Below, one piece after another: positions 1 to 9,050 of a stretch of DNA of 29,337 nt. Position 1 is the stretch's first letter. Each line of letters opens with the position of its first letter. Source of the DNA: Coemansia sp. RSA 1804. Lineage: Eukaryota > Kickxellomycota > Kickxellomycetes > Kickxellales > Kickxellaceae. Location of the stretch: contig JANBTH010000167.1 in NCBI GenBank assembly GCA_027578815.1, positions 1-29,337 on the forward strand. The letters are read 5' to 3'. Below the pieces are notes generated by a model. The model worked only from the letters and a program-made list of their open reading frames with translations, was not told the DNA's origin and ran no database searches. The position numbers and the translations under genes are program-made.

Positions 1-312
1 TTGTAAAATCTAGTTCTTTCTTTTGCGAAAGACAAATGAATGCGAATAACACGCGCAGGATAAAACAATCCCTTTTCTCCTTTTTATTCTTTTTGTTCTC
101 TTTGTCCTTTTCGTGCGTTTTGCAGGTCTGCACAGCAGAGTCAGTACAAGAGGAATCAAGCCCACACCCGCCTTTTCCTGTCTTCTTTTTTTACACTGTT
201 ATATTTATCTTTATCTATGTAGGCATATATCCTCTTTTTCTGTATTACATGTTCTATTTATGTTCTTTATCTGTTTGTCAACCACAGAGTGCACGCTTTT
301 ATTTAAGGCTCA
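1..312. other. Upstream region of the first gene, no gene seen
   Basis: This is AT- and T-rich DNA just before the ATG at 313. It holds pyrimidine runs and two acceptor-like TTTTGCAG / CCACAG strings (about 117-125 and 281-287). These could end a 5' UTR intron, but no convincing donor is visible. An in-frame stop at 304-306 lies just before the ATG, so the coding frame does not extend upstream without splicing. I see no gene here. Confidence 0.5.
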
Positions 313-3300
313 ATGTCGTACATACCAAAGCCAGCACTTCGCAAGCAAGGTGCCGCTGAACCCCTTTCAAAGGCTCGCAAGCCCTACAGACAGACCTCTT
401 CTTCAGAGTCGAGCGACATAGCCCCAAACATTCCAAGCGAGGCCTCGCTTCCTGGCCAAAACCTACGTATCCACCGCTTTAAGGACAACAGCATCATCAG
501 ACTGTCCCCGTCTGAGGCTGCGCCCGGGGGTCTCGCAGCCAGTGGAAGTAGACGTCTCAATGACAGTGCAATTGGAATAAATAGTTCTTCGTTTACGTCT
601 CCTGCGCTTGGACTGGCTCCTAGGCCCGTCTCCGCCGAGCAGAACGCGCCTGCACATTCCAGCCGCGTGTCAGCGCGCTACCGGTCTGTCAGCGACAGCC
701 ACAGCACTTCAGGGCTTACTACATCAGCAGCAGCAGCAGGCCTGCGTGCTTTGCCATCGCAAACAACCCAGAAACCACCAATGTCTGGCACTCCATCGAA
801 GCTTGTTCGCCGCAGAACCACATCAACAAAGTCAAAAATGGAAGAGCCTGCCTGCAGATCTAGCAATACGGCACAATCCGAGGAATCCAGGCCATGGGTT
901 GCGGCAGAGACTGACTTCATAGCCCAGACAAGCTTACGGTATTGGACTGGCGGCCAGACTGTTGACTATAGCATGGTCTCTCGAGAGCTGGATCGCCCTC
1001 AAAAGGAAGTCAGGACAATGCTGCAACTTATGCTGCTCGAGTTTGCTCTCTTTGCACACAAGATGCATTGGCCATTGGATAGTGAGACTCTTGTTAAGAG
1101 CTGGGCCGCTGTTGAGTTTCCGGATTGTTCTACGCTAAACCGCAAAAAGGGCTCCGGACGACGCCTGGCAGACTTGGCAAATATTGACAAGTGTCTTTCT
1201 ATTCTCAGATGTAACCGCAGCCCCACGCATCGCCGTCCAGTGGCTTCCGTCGATCATCTAGCTAGCACTAACACAGGTGGGTTGTCTGAATATAGGTCTA
1301 GCACTGGGACAGAATCGACTCAGACCGTCAGTAGCAAAAAGGCAGAGAGAAAGTATGCTGCCGAATTTTCGGCATCCTTTGGAAAGACGCACGACTCTGG
1401 AGCCGTCGAAAAGCCACAGCAATCGTTATCAACGTCAAGCAACACCTCGCAATCGGTTGACGACGCCATTGAGGCCATTGCAGCACTCACCTTTTCCAAG
1501 CTGTCGCAGAGCCAGCCCGATCGTGGCTCAAGAAACACCTCATCTTCCAGTCGCAAGGACATCAACGTTCTGAGCTGCAACTCCCGCACGCAAAGGGCCC
1601 ATGGCAGACGCAAAGGCTCTACCAAACATATGCGCGCTGTCGGTTCCGAGGATCTCAATGCAAAGAGTGATGCTTTAAAGCCGCCAGCCCCAACTGCACA
1701 GCAACATGCGGATACAAAGAGATCCTCAGAGGCCGTAAAGCGTGTGTCGTTTGGGGCTACAGCAACAATCATCAGGCCAAAAACACACACCGTCTGTTCC
1801 AAACAACCGTCTCTTAATACGCTCGCCACATCCAAAACAGAGCTCGCAAAGAAACAGGTGTCTGAGCGCTCAAAGGACACTGAGCTTTCTCCAGAGCAAT
1901 CAACTGATACATCCGACTTTAACCGTTTGGATGGCGATATTGACATGCTGTTTTTCGATGTGACAGCCGCTTCCCGTAAGTTTATCCGCAGCTTTGTCGA
2001 CAGATATATTGGTGCATTTTTTGATTCATTCTTCTTCAGGGTTGCACATGTGCGCATTGACGACAGTGACCGGCTCTGTATACCGCTGGAGAGATGTTTA
2101 GACGATGATATCAGCCTTGCGGACAACCAATTTCTGATTGATCTTCAGAAGGAAATGCTGGCATTTAATGCACTCGACATTGCTGATGAAGACGAAGCCA
2201 GCAAAATCGTAGATGATAACAGCAAGGGAAATGGTCATGCGTCAAAGCTGAAATCCAGACTTTCCAAGGCCAGCCTTCATTTCCATATTTGCTTTTCCCA
2301 TGCAATCGAAGAGTGTAAGATATACAAAGACGATGCCAACTGGCAAAGTGCCAATGCATATGCAACGTGCGTGTTCAATCGGGCAATTGAGGACGCACAT
2401 TATCTTGTTTTCGAGGGACTTCGCGGCATGTCTGGATATAGCTCTGGATCTGGGCTCTCGGCCATTCAGTATTTGCGCACTGACGATATGGCTGTACGTG
2501 GAAACCGCTTTAAAAGAGAATATTATATGGGAATAATCTCCAGCCACTTGGTGACTAGATATGTGCAAGGCTCTGGCCAGCAGACGTTTATGAAGCGCGT
2601 GGAAATATCCGGAACCAATCCCGTGCCGACAGCCTTGGATTTCGACGACAATCTGAGCGAGGAGGAGCTAGAGAGTGAGTTTGAGACACCTTGGAGTGAT
2701 GTCTCTATCCGCGGAGAGCTGCATAATCTTATAATGGAGCTTATGCCATACGCAACCAACGATTCCACAATGGCTGCAATGCAGCGGTCGATTGAAATAT
2801 ACAACAAGGCCATCATCGACTGCAATTACTATACGAGCGGCGGTTTTGCTGGCGCATTTAGCGGAACCAAAAGACCGGTTGATATGCAAGCAGTACAAAG
2901 AAACGTTGCAGAGCTGGTAAGAGGAGATTCCCAGGGAACTATCTCAATTGAGGCTGTGCGCAAAGTGGCACAGTGTCTGGCAGAGCTCTGGTTTGACCGA
3001 TTAAAGGTAGGGGTTCTCCGAGCGCTGATGATGGACTATGGATTACTGCCAGTATCATTGAACGAAGTTCGTCGGTGGATTGTCGAGGGCCGGTCTCCAA
3101 GAGGCAAAGGTTTTGACTTTGCTCTCAACTCGCGGCTCTACAACTACCTAAAGTTTTCTCGTGTGCGTATGAGCGAGGCAAAGTGGCTTCACGCAAGCGC
3201 AGCGGCAACCCTGCAGATGATAGAGCTAGCGATGACGACCTTACAAGAAAAGGATCTTCTGAGGCATGTTAGTGTCAAGGGCTACAGGGAAACATTCTCT

Positions 3301-3852
3301 AACCATATCAATGCACTGCTGCTGGGCAAGGCAGACAACAGTAGCCACCATAGCCCACAGAGTGAGCCCACCCAACCAAGGACCGTTGACAGTATACCAC
3401 TACCCAAGCCAGTTTTGCCCGTGGATGAGGAGGAGACACCACCAGACATAGAAAACGGTTTCTCTCATGAGCACAACACTAGCAGCGATCTCAACTACGT
3501 CTCGGTACCTGATTTCAGAGCCTCGCAACCACAGCTGGAAAAGCCGAAACAAGACAACGTATCTTCCAAAGCAACCTATCCTTCTCTGCTTGAAGCTGCA
3601 CTGCGTCCATCCTGGCAAATTACCCCTTTGCAGGCAATTTTTGCAGAGGATGTTAAACAAGGTTTCAACTTGAAAACCAAAAACCCACTGTTGAATGGAG
3701 CTGAACTGGGATTGGGTGCAGAAGCACGGATAAGTGGTCTCGAGACCGAGGTAGCCCAGATCCGGCAAGAAATGCGCGGCATCTCTGAGATGCGCAGAGA
3801 CATCAATACCATTCTCGGCATGCTCTACAGCAGATACTCCGAGGAGACATAG
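313..3852 (+). CDS. Uncharacterised 1179-aa protein with disordered N-terminus and C-terminal coiled coil
   Basis: I do not recognise this protein. The first ATG after an in-frame stop (304-306) gives 1179 codons without interruption. Residues 1 to about 195 are Ser/Thr/Pro-rich and probably disordered. Residues about 195-250 (W..AETDFIAQTSLRYW followed by VDYSMVSRELDRPQKEVR) look like a helical SANT/Myb-like segment, but that reading is weak. Residues about 290-530 are again low complexity and contain KRVSF (RVSF at 477-480), a match to the RVxF docking pattern for protein phosphatase 1. From about 540 to 1020 the sequence is denser and probably folded, with acidic stretches near 610-640 and 780-790. 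The last 40 residues, with heptad-like spacing, suggest a short coiled coil. No signal peptide or membrane segment is seen. The next gene on the same strand is also unrecognised and also carries an RVxF match. Confidence 0.85.
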   Translation: MSYIPKPALRKQGAAEPLSKARKPYRQTSSSESSDIAPNIPSEASLPGQNLRIHRFKDNSIIRLSPSEAAPGGLAASGSRRLNDSAIGINSSSFTSPALGLAPRPVSAEQNAPAHSSRVSARYRSVSDSHSTSGLTTSAAAAGLRALPSQTTQKPPMSGTPSKLVRRRTTSTKSKMEEPACRSSNTAQSEESRPWVAAETDFIAQTSLRYWTGGQTVDYSMVSRELDRPQKEVRTMLQLMLLEFALFAHKMHWPLDSETLVKSWAAVEFPDCSTLNRKKGSGRRLADLANIDKCLSILRCNRSPTHRRPVASVDHLASTNTGGLSEYRSSTGTESTQTVSSKKAERKYAAEFSASFGKTHDSGAVEKPQQSLSTSSNTSQSVDDAIEAIAALTFSKLSQSQPDRGSRNTSSSSRKDINVLSCNSRTQRAHGRRKGSTKHMRAVGSEDLNAKSDALKPPAPTAQQHADTKRSSEAVKRVSFGATATIIRPKTHTVCSKQPSLNTLATSKTELAKKQVSERSKDTELSPEQSTDTSDFNRLDGDIDMLFFDVTAASRKFIRSFVDRYIGAFFDSFFFRVAHVRIDDSDRLCIPLERCLDDDISLADNQFLIDLQKEMLAFNALDIADEDEASKIVDDNSKGNGHASKLKSRLSKASLHFHICFSHAIEECKIYKDDANWQSANAYATCVFNRAIEDAHYLVFEGLRGMSGYSSGSGLSAIQYLRTDDMAVRGNRFKREYYMGIISSHLVTRYVQGSGQQTFMKRVEISGTNPVPTALDFDDNLSEEELESEFETPWSDVSIRGELHNLIMELMPYATNDSTMAAMQRSIEIYNKAIIDCNYYTSGGFAGAFSGTKRPVDMQAVQRNVAELVRGDSQGTISIEAVRKVAQCLAELWFDRLKVGVLRALMMDYGLLPVSLNEVRRWIVEGRSPRGKGFDFALNSRLYNYLKFSRVRMSEAKWLHASAAATLQMIELAMTTLQEKDLLRHVSVKGYRETFSNHINALLLGKADNSSHHSPQSEPTQPRTVDSIPLPKPVLPVDEEETPPDIENGFSHEHNTSSDLNYVSVPDFRASQPQLEKPKQDNVSSKATYPSLLEAALRPSWQITPLQAIFAEDVKQGFNLKTKNPLLNGAELGLGAEARISGLETEVAQIRQEMRGISEMRRDINTILGMLYSRYSEET

Positions 3853-4007
3853 AGGCGCCTCATGTGGTCGCTATTGTTTTTGAAGCCATATGCGTGTATG
3901 TATAATAGTAATTTTTTTTCATTTGATACCTCAATACCGGAAAGACTGTCTGTGCGTGCATCCAGACTATTTGCACCCGTAGACAAGGTAATGAATAAGA
4001 AAGGCAA

Positions 4008-4020
4008 CCCCCCCCCCCCC
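4008..4020. repeat. Poly(C) tract of 13
   Basis: An uninterrupted run of 13 C follows GGCAA and precedes GAAAGAAG, about 155 bases past the stop codon of the upstream gene. It is a homopolymer prone to length variation and sequencing error. No function is claimed. Confidence 0.8.
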
Positions 4021-4750
4021 GAAAGAAGATGTTGCTGGCCATCTGACTGTCTTGTGCTTTCGCCTAGGTAACAAAGATGCTCTTGCCGTACTTTGGCTGC
4101 ACTGAGTCACAAGTTCAGAGCGCCGGCATATGGAGTCCTTGCATAGGCGGCTCTTGTTTGGTTCTGCACTTATTCCCAAAGATATGTGCACATCTGTGTG
4201 TCAATATCAGAAAGGCATGCAACAAACAGTTTTTACACAACAACAAAAAAAACTTCAAGATACGCTTATGCCGCGCACTCAAGGCCCTCTAATTGTTCTT
4301 ATTGTGTAAAAAGCAGTTGCTTTCTATGCCATTCCTTTAAAGCTACTTTTTATTCTCTCCTCACCACTCATAGCTCACTCGCCTTCATGTTATTCTTGGT
4401 TATTGTCTGACAGCGCCACTTTTCCAGCGTCGGGGTTGAGCGCAAAGCTATTTGGTATCCTTTATTCACCCTGCGATTAGCCTCACAATTGGATATTTGT
4501 TGTGGAGACCGCCGTCCATCCCCTTCAAATAGCTATTTCCACAAAGCGAAATTGCTTTCCAGTCTTGCATCAGGTTTAGTAAAAACGCGCCCATTGTGGT
4601 TTTCTCTTTGTTTCTATTTTTTTTGTGACTGAGTGCAACACAGACCTGCGGCACCATCGCATACAAGGGACGCGCTGGACCGGATGGACAGAATGCACTA
4701 GCGCAAAAATAAAACATTAGCTGTTGTGGATGTGCGCATACATTGACCGC

Positions 4751-4759
4751 TGTATATAT
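4751..4759 (+). promoter_or_regulatory. TATA-like box before the second gene
   Basis: GTATATATT lies about 215 bases before the ATG at 4971 and is followed by a pyrimidine-rich stretch. If transcription starts some 30-100 bases downstream, the in-frame ATG at 4761 would not be in the mRNA. This supports 4971 as the start. The assignment is by pattern only. Confidence 0.35.
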
Positions 4760-4970
4760 TATGCTGTTCTGTGTTAATCCACGCCTTACTCTTCCTTTCT
4801 TCTCTTCCTTTCTTACTTTCATCTTGTTTTTGCTTTATTCGACCTTTGAGCTTTATTTAGCTTGCTCTGTACATATTGGAACTCCGCCTGTCTGGCAACT
4901 GCATCTCGACGCTGCTGTACACAGTGTATCTGCCCAACTGCTTATTGCTTGTACCCACAAACCGGTTGAC

Positions 4971-6533
4971 ATGAGGGGACTGCTCGAAGAGCGCTGGAGG
5001 GGCCGATGCTCAGGACTGGACCTTTCGGACATAAAGTCGTTTTTACAGCGAGCCAAGTGCTTTCCGGGAACACGTCTGCCTGGACAGCGGATAGCTGGCT
5101 TGCCACCCCTTCCTCCATCGGCCCAATTCCCGTCAATACTACGACGCACAGATTACCAGCAAGAAGGAGCCCCTGCGCTGAATTCTGCCATCCAACGGCG
5201 AGTCACGTTCGATTTGCCACCACCGTCTCACGACAGCGCCTCACTTTTAGAAAGCGCTGACATTCTCGATGCGAGCGATGAGGAATCATTCAGTTATAGC
5301 CCTGGCGCAGAAAAATACATCTGTAAAGGCACTGGACTAATGGCCGAGTTTGCCAAATCCCAAATGCACGAAAACGATTCAAAATTAAAGGTGCAGCGCA
5401 TTCCCAAAGAGTGCTTTGGAGAGTTAATTGAGCTTGGGTCGCTTGACCGAATACTTTCTACATACTCAAGGGAGCTGGGGCGGATGGCAATCAACAACTA
5501 CCGTCCCTTTCGCAGCATGTACTTTTACAGCATTGTTATATATCATATAGGAAAGCACCAGGCTGTTGACTTTGCAGAGGCCGTTAGAATCTGCGAGACT
5601 GCGGTGGTGCTTAACAACGTGATAACGCCAATAAACACCAAGGACGGCGGATCTGTAACAACGCCAAACTTGCTTTCATTTCTTGATCTTGGCGTCGATC
5701 TTTTGCAAGCACCCGTCCTGCCAATTCCAGATGACGACCTTGGCAAGACAAAAAGTAAGTCATGGAAGGATATCAGTCTTGCGCGCATGGAATATGCCAT
5801 GCCAGTGGGTCAGTTGATTGCAAATCTCGAGGAGCCGACTGTGCTCCAGATCCTCTCTCAGCATATCAGCAAACGCTGCGTTATCCGACCCGTGTACAGC
5901 TACATGTATCAGAGCTTCTTGTCTACCCATTCAACGTGTCTTCCTGTGGTAAACGCCAGCTTTCAGTTCCAAATATACAGCACTGTCCGTGAGATCATAG
6001 AAAAGTACCATGGTCCAAATCCGGCACTAGCGTACGTAATGTACACGACATTGTTTGCCATAGTGGAGACAAACGAGATCATTGTTCGCGAGGTACTTGA
6101 AAAAGGCGGATCAGTGTCAGAAATACATCCAACGGTCTATGGCGAAAACGAGGACGATGGCGATTCTGATGCGGACACTGTTGGTGACGGAAAGCTCTCA
6201 GAGCCGCTTAACGACAAGGAGCTGCTATCACTGATTGACTGGGACCTTGCCGCAGTTATTGGATATGTTATTGCCCAGCGCTACCACAAATCGGACGAAA
6301 GTGCAACCACCATGCGTGCAAGGCTTGGTGCGATGGCGCTTGGCGTAGATATTGAAAAAGAACAGCCTTTTCCGCCTATCCTGCCATTGCAAGACACGCA
6401 CTTTCACCAGTACATCCACCGATATGTGGCCACCATATATGGCAAGTGGCCTCATGGGTTTGTCTACATGGTTATTGACGAGGCAGTCGACGCCTACAAC
6501 ACGATCATACAGAAGATACGCGACGGTCTCTAG
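4971..6533 (+). CDS. Uncharacterised 520-aa protein
   Basis: I do not recognise this protein. The open frame reaches back to 4743, but that codon is TTG. The in-frame ATG at 4761 sits next to a TATA-like box in T-rich DNA, so ATG 4971 is preferred (520 residues, beginning MRGLLEERW). Residues about 1-110 are Pro/Ser-rich and contain RRVTF (RVTF at 77-80), matching the RVxF phosphatase-docking pattern. Residues about 125-410 are dense in hydrophobic and aromatic residues and probably helical. An acidic linker follows (about 390-410, rich in E and D), then a second helical block to the end. There is no signal peptide in this model and no membrane span. The gene ends 178 bases from the stop of the convergent WD40 gene. 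Confidence 0.8.
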   Translation: MRGLLEERWRGRCSGLDLSDIKSFLQRAKCFPGTRLPGQRIAGLPPLPPSAQFPSILRRTDYQQEGAPALNSAIQRRVTFDLPPPSHDSASLLESADILDASDEESFSYSPGAEKYICKGTGLMAEFAKSQMHENDSKLKVQRIPKECFGELIELGSLDRILSTYSRELGRMAINNYRPFRSMYFYSIVIYHIGKHQAVDFAEAVRICETAVVLNNVITPINTKDGGSVTTPNLLSFLDLGVDLLQAPVLPIPDDDLGKTKSKSWKDISLARMEYAMPVGQLIANLEEPTVLQILSQHISKRCVIRPVYSYMYQSFLSTHSTCLPVVNASFQFQIYSTVREIIEKYHGPNPALAYVMYTTLFAIVETNEIIVREVLEKGGSVSEIHPTVYGENEDDGDSDADTVGDGKLSEPLNDKELLSLIDWDLAAVIGYVIAQRYHKSDESATTMRARLGAMALGVDIEKEQPFPPILPLQDTHFHQYIHRYVATIYGKWPHGFVYMVIDEAVDAYNTIIQKIRDGL

Positions 6534-6711
6534 TCCAGTCCACGTGCATGTCATTCCTGTTACACACACACGCACAGTTGCTAATACTTGTTATTATCGT
6601 GCATGGCCATTTGTATATATATTTAAAATACACTGAATTCTATGACCCAAGAGCATTTACCTCTTGCGCGGCTATCGATGTACCAAATCTCATTATGCTT
6701 GCGCATGTTCT

Positions 6712-8790
6712 CTAAATAGAAAAGTCGGTGAATGCAATTTTACGATCGCTGCTAACACTTACAAGTGTCGGTTTGTTGGAGCGTTCCTTCTGAAACGACT
6801 GAGCAAAGCACACAGACCATATTGAACCAGAATGGGGGCTATATGTTTGAGGCTCTTCCTCCCGGCAGTTTACATATCGTGTATCCCATATAAAGACAGT
6901 GCCGTTGTCGGACGCCTTGGCCTTGTCCTCGTTGAGTGGACAAAACACAAGCCTACCGTCAGGATGCCATGCTGGACGTATGTAGCGCGAGTTCCTGAAT
7001 CCCTCGCCTTTACCAAGAAAAAGCGCAGGCTTAATTGTGGACAAGCTCTGCCGCAAGTCAAATATCTGGATCTGTTTTCCTTTGGCTGTGCAGCAAACCA
7101 TTGCAAGATTTCCATCAGCAGGACATACAGATATGCTCCCAATACCGCCACCACACTCATTGTGGTCATTGTCAACTACAAGCTGACCTGTCTCGGTGTC
7201 ATTAACATTTATACGGCCAATTCCGTCTGCTCCGGAAATGGTATATTCTCGTAATGGCACATAGCAAAGAGCACTTATGCGTGTAGTATGGTGTGTATTC
7301 ATTTTTTGTGCATGCTGTACACCTGCGACAGCACCCCTGTCAGAAAGACCAACCTTCCACATATATACGCTTCTGTCAGACTCGCCACCGCTAAGCATGA
7401 GTGCTGTGCTATTGTTGATTCCGCGACAGTCGGGCATGCCTTCAACAACAGAGATATCTCCAGTGTGAGGCGAGTCTGTGCAGTGTGCTGGTGGACCAAA
7501 ACTCAGGATATCTTGTTTCGCGTGTCGCTTCTTACTTAGCAGTGCAATGGAACCCCTGTTTTCGTATTGCCCTTTTGTGGTGCTGCCCCCAGCCAAAGCA
7601 ACTACAAGGGACGGAGTCAACTGCGACACATGGTCGACCAGATCCATTCCAAGCTCCTCTTTCTCGATAGAAAGAAGCTTCATTCTAGTACCTGGATCCC
7701 AGAACTGTAATGCACCGTCAAAACCGTAGGCAACGGCAGTCTGGCCAGAGAGTCCATCAAAGGTGCAGACGGTTGCAGCTCTGGGCTTTAGCTTGAATGA
7801 TTTCATAGCCTGCGTAGAGAACTGAAAGGCCCGTACAGGGGTTTCATCTGATAGAACAGCGGGACATTCGGACCCAGTATGGTTTGTGACTGAATTGGGT
7901 TTATTTACGCTTCTAAATTCCGTCTGATACGATTTATTTTCCGGATCGGATAAAGGAGACCGTATAGACTCGTCGTTGATCGAATAGCTATATGGTGTTC
8001 GTCGAATAGATTTTGAAATTGCCAATCGCTGTGGCGAACCTTGAGTTGAGGTATTTTCTGCCATTGCTAGTGGTGGTGGCGGTGGTGGTGATACTGCTGC
8101 CGCATATTTAGCACCATTTTGATCCACTGGAGCTGCTTGCAATGAAATTCGACCTTTAGTATTGTCATCTGCGCATTTAATGGGATTGACAGAGTCATGG
8201 TCTTTGTCCCCACTGGCTAGCCGTAGCAGAATCCTAGTTAAATGGTTCATTTTCTCCTGTGCATTATCAGAACGTGCCTTGTACTTTTTGTAGAGACGGA
8301 TCTGCTTTTCATACATGCTCCATACCATATCGATCTTGGCGCCAATGGTACTTTCAGCGTACCCAGTAGATAACAGACGCTCTTGAACGTCAGCTTCTTC
8401 ATCAGAGGAGCCAGAGTCACTCATAGCACGGCCTGCGGGGCTGCTGGGGGTAGCGCTTACATGCCTTCCTTGGTGGGACAGAGCCGAGGTGTTGTTTAAT
8501 TTGTCTAAAGATGCTCTGAGACGTTTTCCAACGCGTCCAGTACCTGTGGTAGAGGTCTGGAGGGAGAGATCGTGTTCTGAGATATGACCCAAAGGAGTGG
8601 TCATAGAGGATTGATGGCTGTCTTCATGGTGGAGAAAGACGCTGGAGAAACTAGTATTAACAGCGGGAGAGGTAATATCAGCAGAAAGACTATTACCACC
8701 AGCATTGGGATGGAATCCAGAGTCCTCGCCGGAGTCCTTTTGCAGAGGACCCCTTTTCCCAAGAAAATTTAGGCGTGGAATCTTGCGCAT
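6712..8790 (-). CDS. WD40-repeat protein, 692 aa, with disordered N-terminal half
   Basis: The N-terminal 130 residues are Ser/Gly-rich. An acidic serine patch (SDSGSSDEEAD, 124-134) resembles a casein kinase 2 target. It is followed by a charged helical stretch (about 135-192, with EKQIRLYKKYKARS) that could be a coiled coil. A run of six prolines lies at 235-240. From about 335 to the end there are WD-type units: VAYGFDGALQFWD, SGGESDRSVYMWK, KQIQIFDLRQ, DNGTVFIWDTR, and a final SVSSDRKIAFTDF. The spacing suggests one seven-bladed propeller with several degenerate blades. WD40 propellers are protein-docking platforms, and the specific complex cannot be named from sequence. An in-frame stop lies 36 bases upstream of the ATG, which supports the start. 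The gene lies 260 bases downstream of the chitin synthase on the same strand. Confidence 0.88.
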   Translation of the reverse strand: MRKIPRLNFLGKRGPLQKDSGEDSGFHPNAGGNSLSADITSPAVNTSFSSVFLHHEDSHQSSMTTPLGHISEHDLSLQTSTTGTGRVGKRLRASLDKLNNTSALSHQGRHVSATPSSPAGRAMSDSGSSDEEADVQERLLSTGYAESTIGAKIDMVWSMYEKQIRLYKKYKARSDNAQEKMNHLTRILLRLASGDKDHDSVNPIKCADDNTKGRISLQAAPVDQNGAKYAAAVSPPPPPPLAMAENTSTQGSPQRLAISKSIRRTPYSYSINDESIRSPLSDPENKSYQTEFRSVNKPNSVTNHTGSECPAVLSDETPVRAFQFSTQAMKSFKLKPRAATVCTFDGLSGQTAVAYGFDGALQFWDPGTRMKLLSIEKEELGMDLVDHVSQLTPSLVVALAGGSTTKGQYENRGSIALLSKKRHAKQDILSFGPPAHCTDSPHTGDISVVEGMPDCRGINNSTALMLSGGESDRSVYMWKVGLSDRGAVAGVQHAQKMNTHHTTRISALCYVPLREYTISGADGIGRINVNDTETGQLVVDNDHNECGGGIGSISVCPADGNLAMVCCTAKGKQIQIFDLRQSLSTIKPALFLGKGEGFRNSRYIRPAWHPDGRLVFCPLNEDKAKASDNGTVFIWDTRYVNCREEEPQTYSPHSGSIWSVCFAQSFQKERSNKPTLVSVSSDRKIAFTDFSI

Positions 8791-9050
8791 TTGAAGACAA
8801 GACAGGGAAATAGAAAAGATAGCTTAAAATAGCGATAAACAAGTACAGAGCAGCAGAGTGGTGGAGCAGAGAAAGGCCAGAGAAGCAAAAAAAAATAAAC
8901 ATCAGAATTAGCGGGCAAAGACAAACAATACAATCACACGTGATTGCAGGGCCTTGGATCAAGATTGGACTTTTCGTTAGAGGAGAAATGGGATGACTGA
9001 AATTTTGCAAAGAAAAAAAACTAGACAGATAAAAAATGGGAATGAAACGA

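Larger units (their letters stand above)
3853..4970. other. Intergenic region between two unrecognised genes
   Basis: This stretch holds the 3' end of the first gene and the promoter and leader of the second. It contains a run of 13 C (4008-4020), several A- and T-rich runs, and a pyrimidine-rich block (about 4785-4850) typical of fungal leaders. Open frames here are short and low in complexity, and I do not support any of them as genes. Confidence 0.5.

Noticed and set aside
36..359. Small frame with a signal-peptide-like N-terminus before the first gene
   Set aside because: The hydrophobic residues come from T-rich DNA, and the frame overlaps the start of the well-supported 1179-aa gene. 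It is at most an upstream ORF.
1320..2126. 268-codon antisense frame inside the first gene
   Set aside because: It lies wholly within the 1179-aa frame, is Ser/Leu-rich as expected from a reverse reading, and has no motifs.
4743..4970. N-terminal extension of the 520-aa protein with a hydrophobic segment
   Set aside because: It starts at TTG. The only other ATG (4761) is adjacent to a TATA-like box, and the sequence looks like pyrimidine-rich leader.
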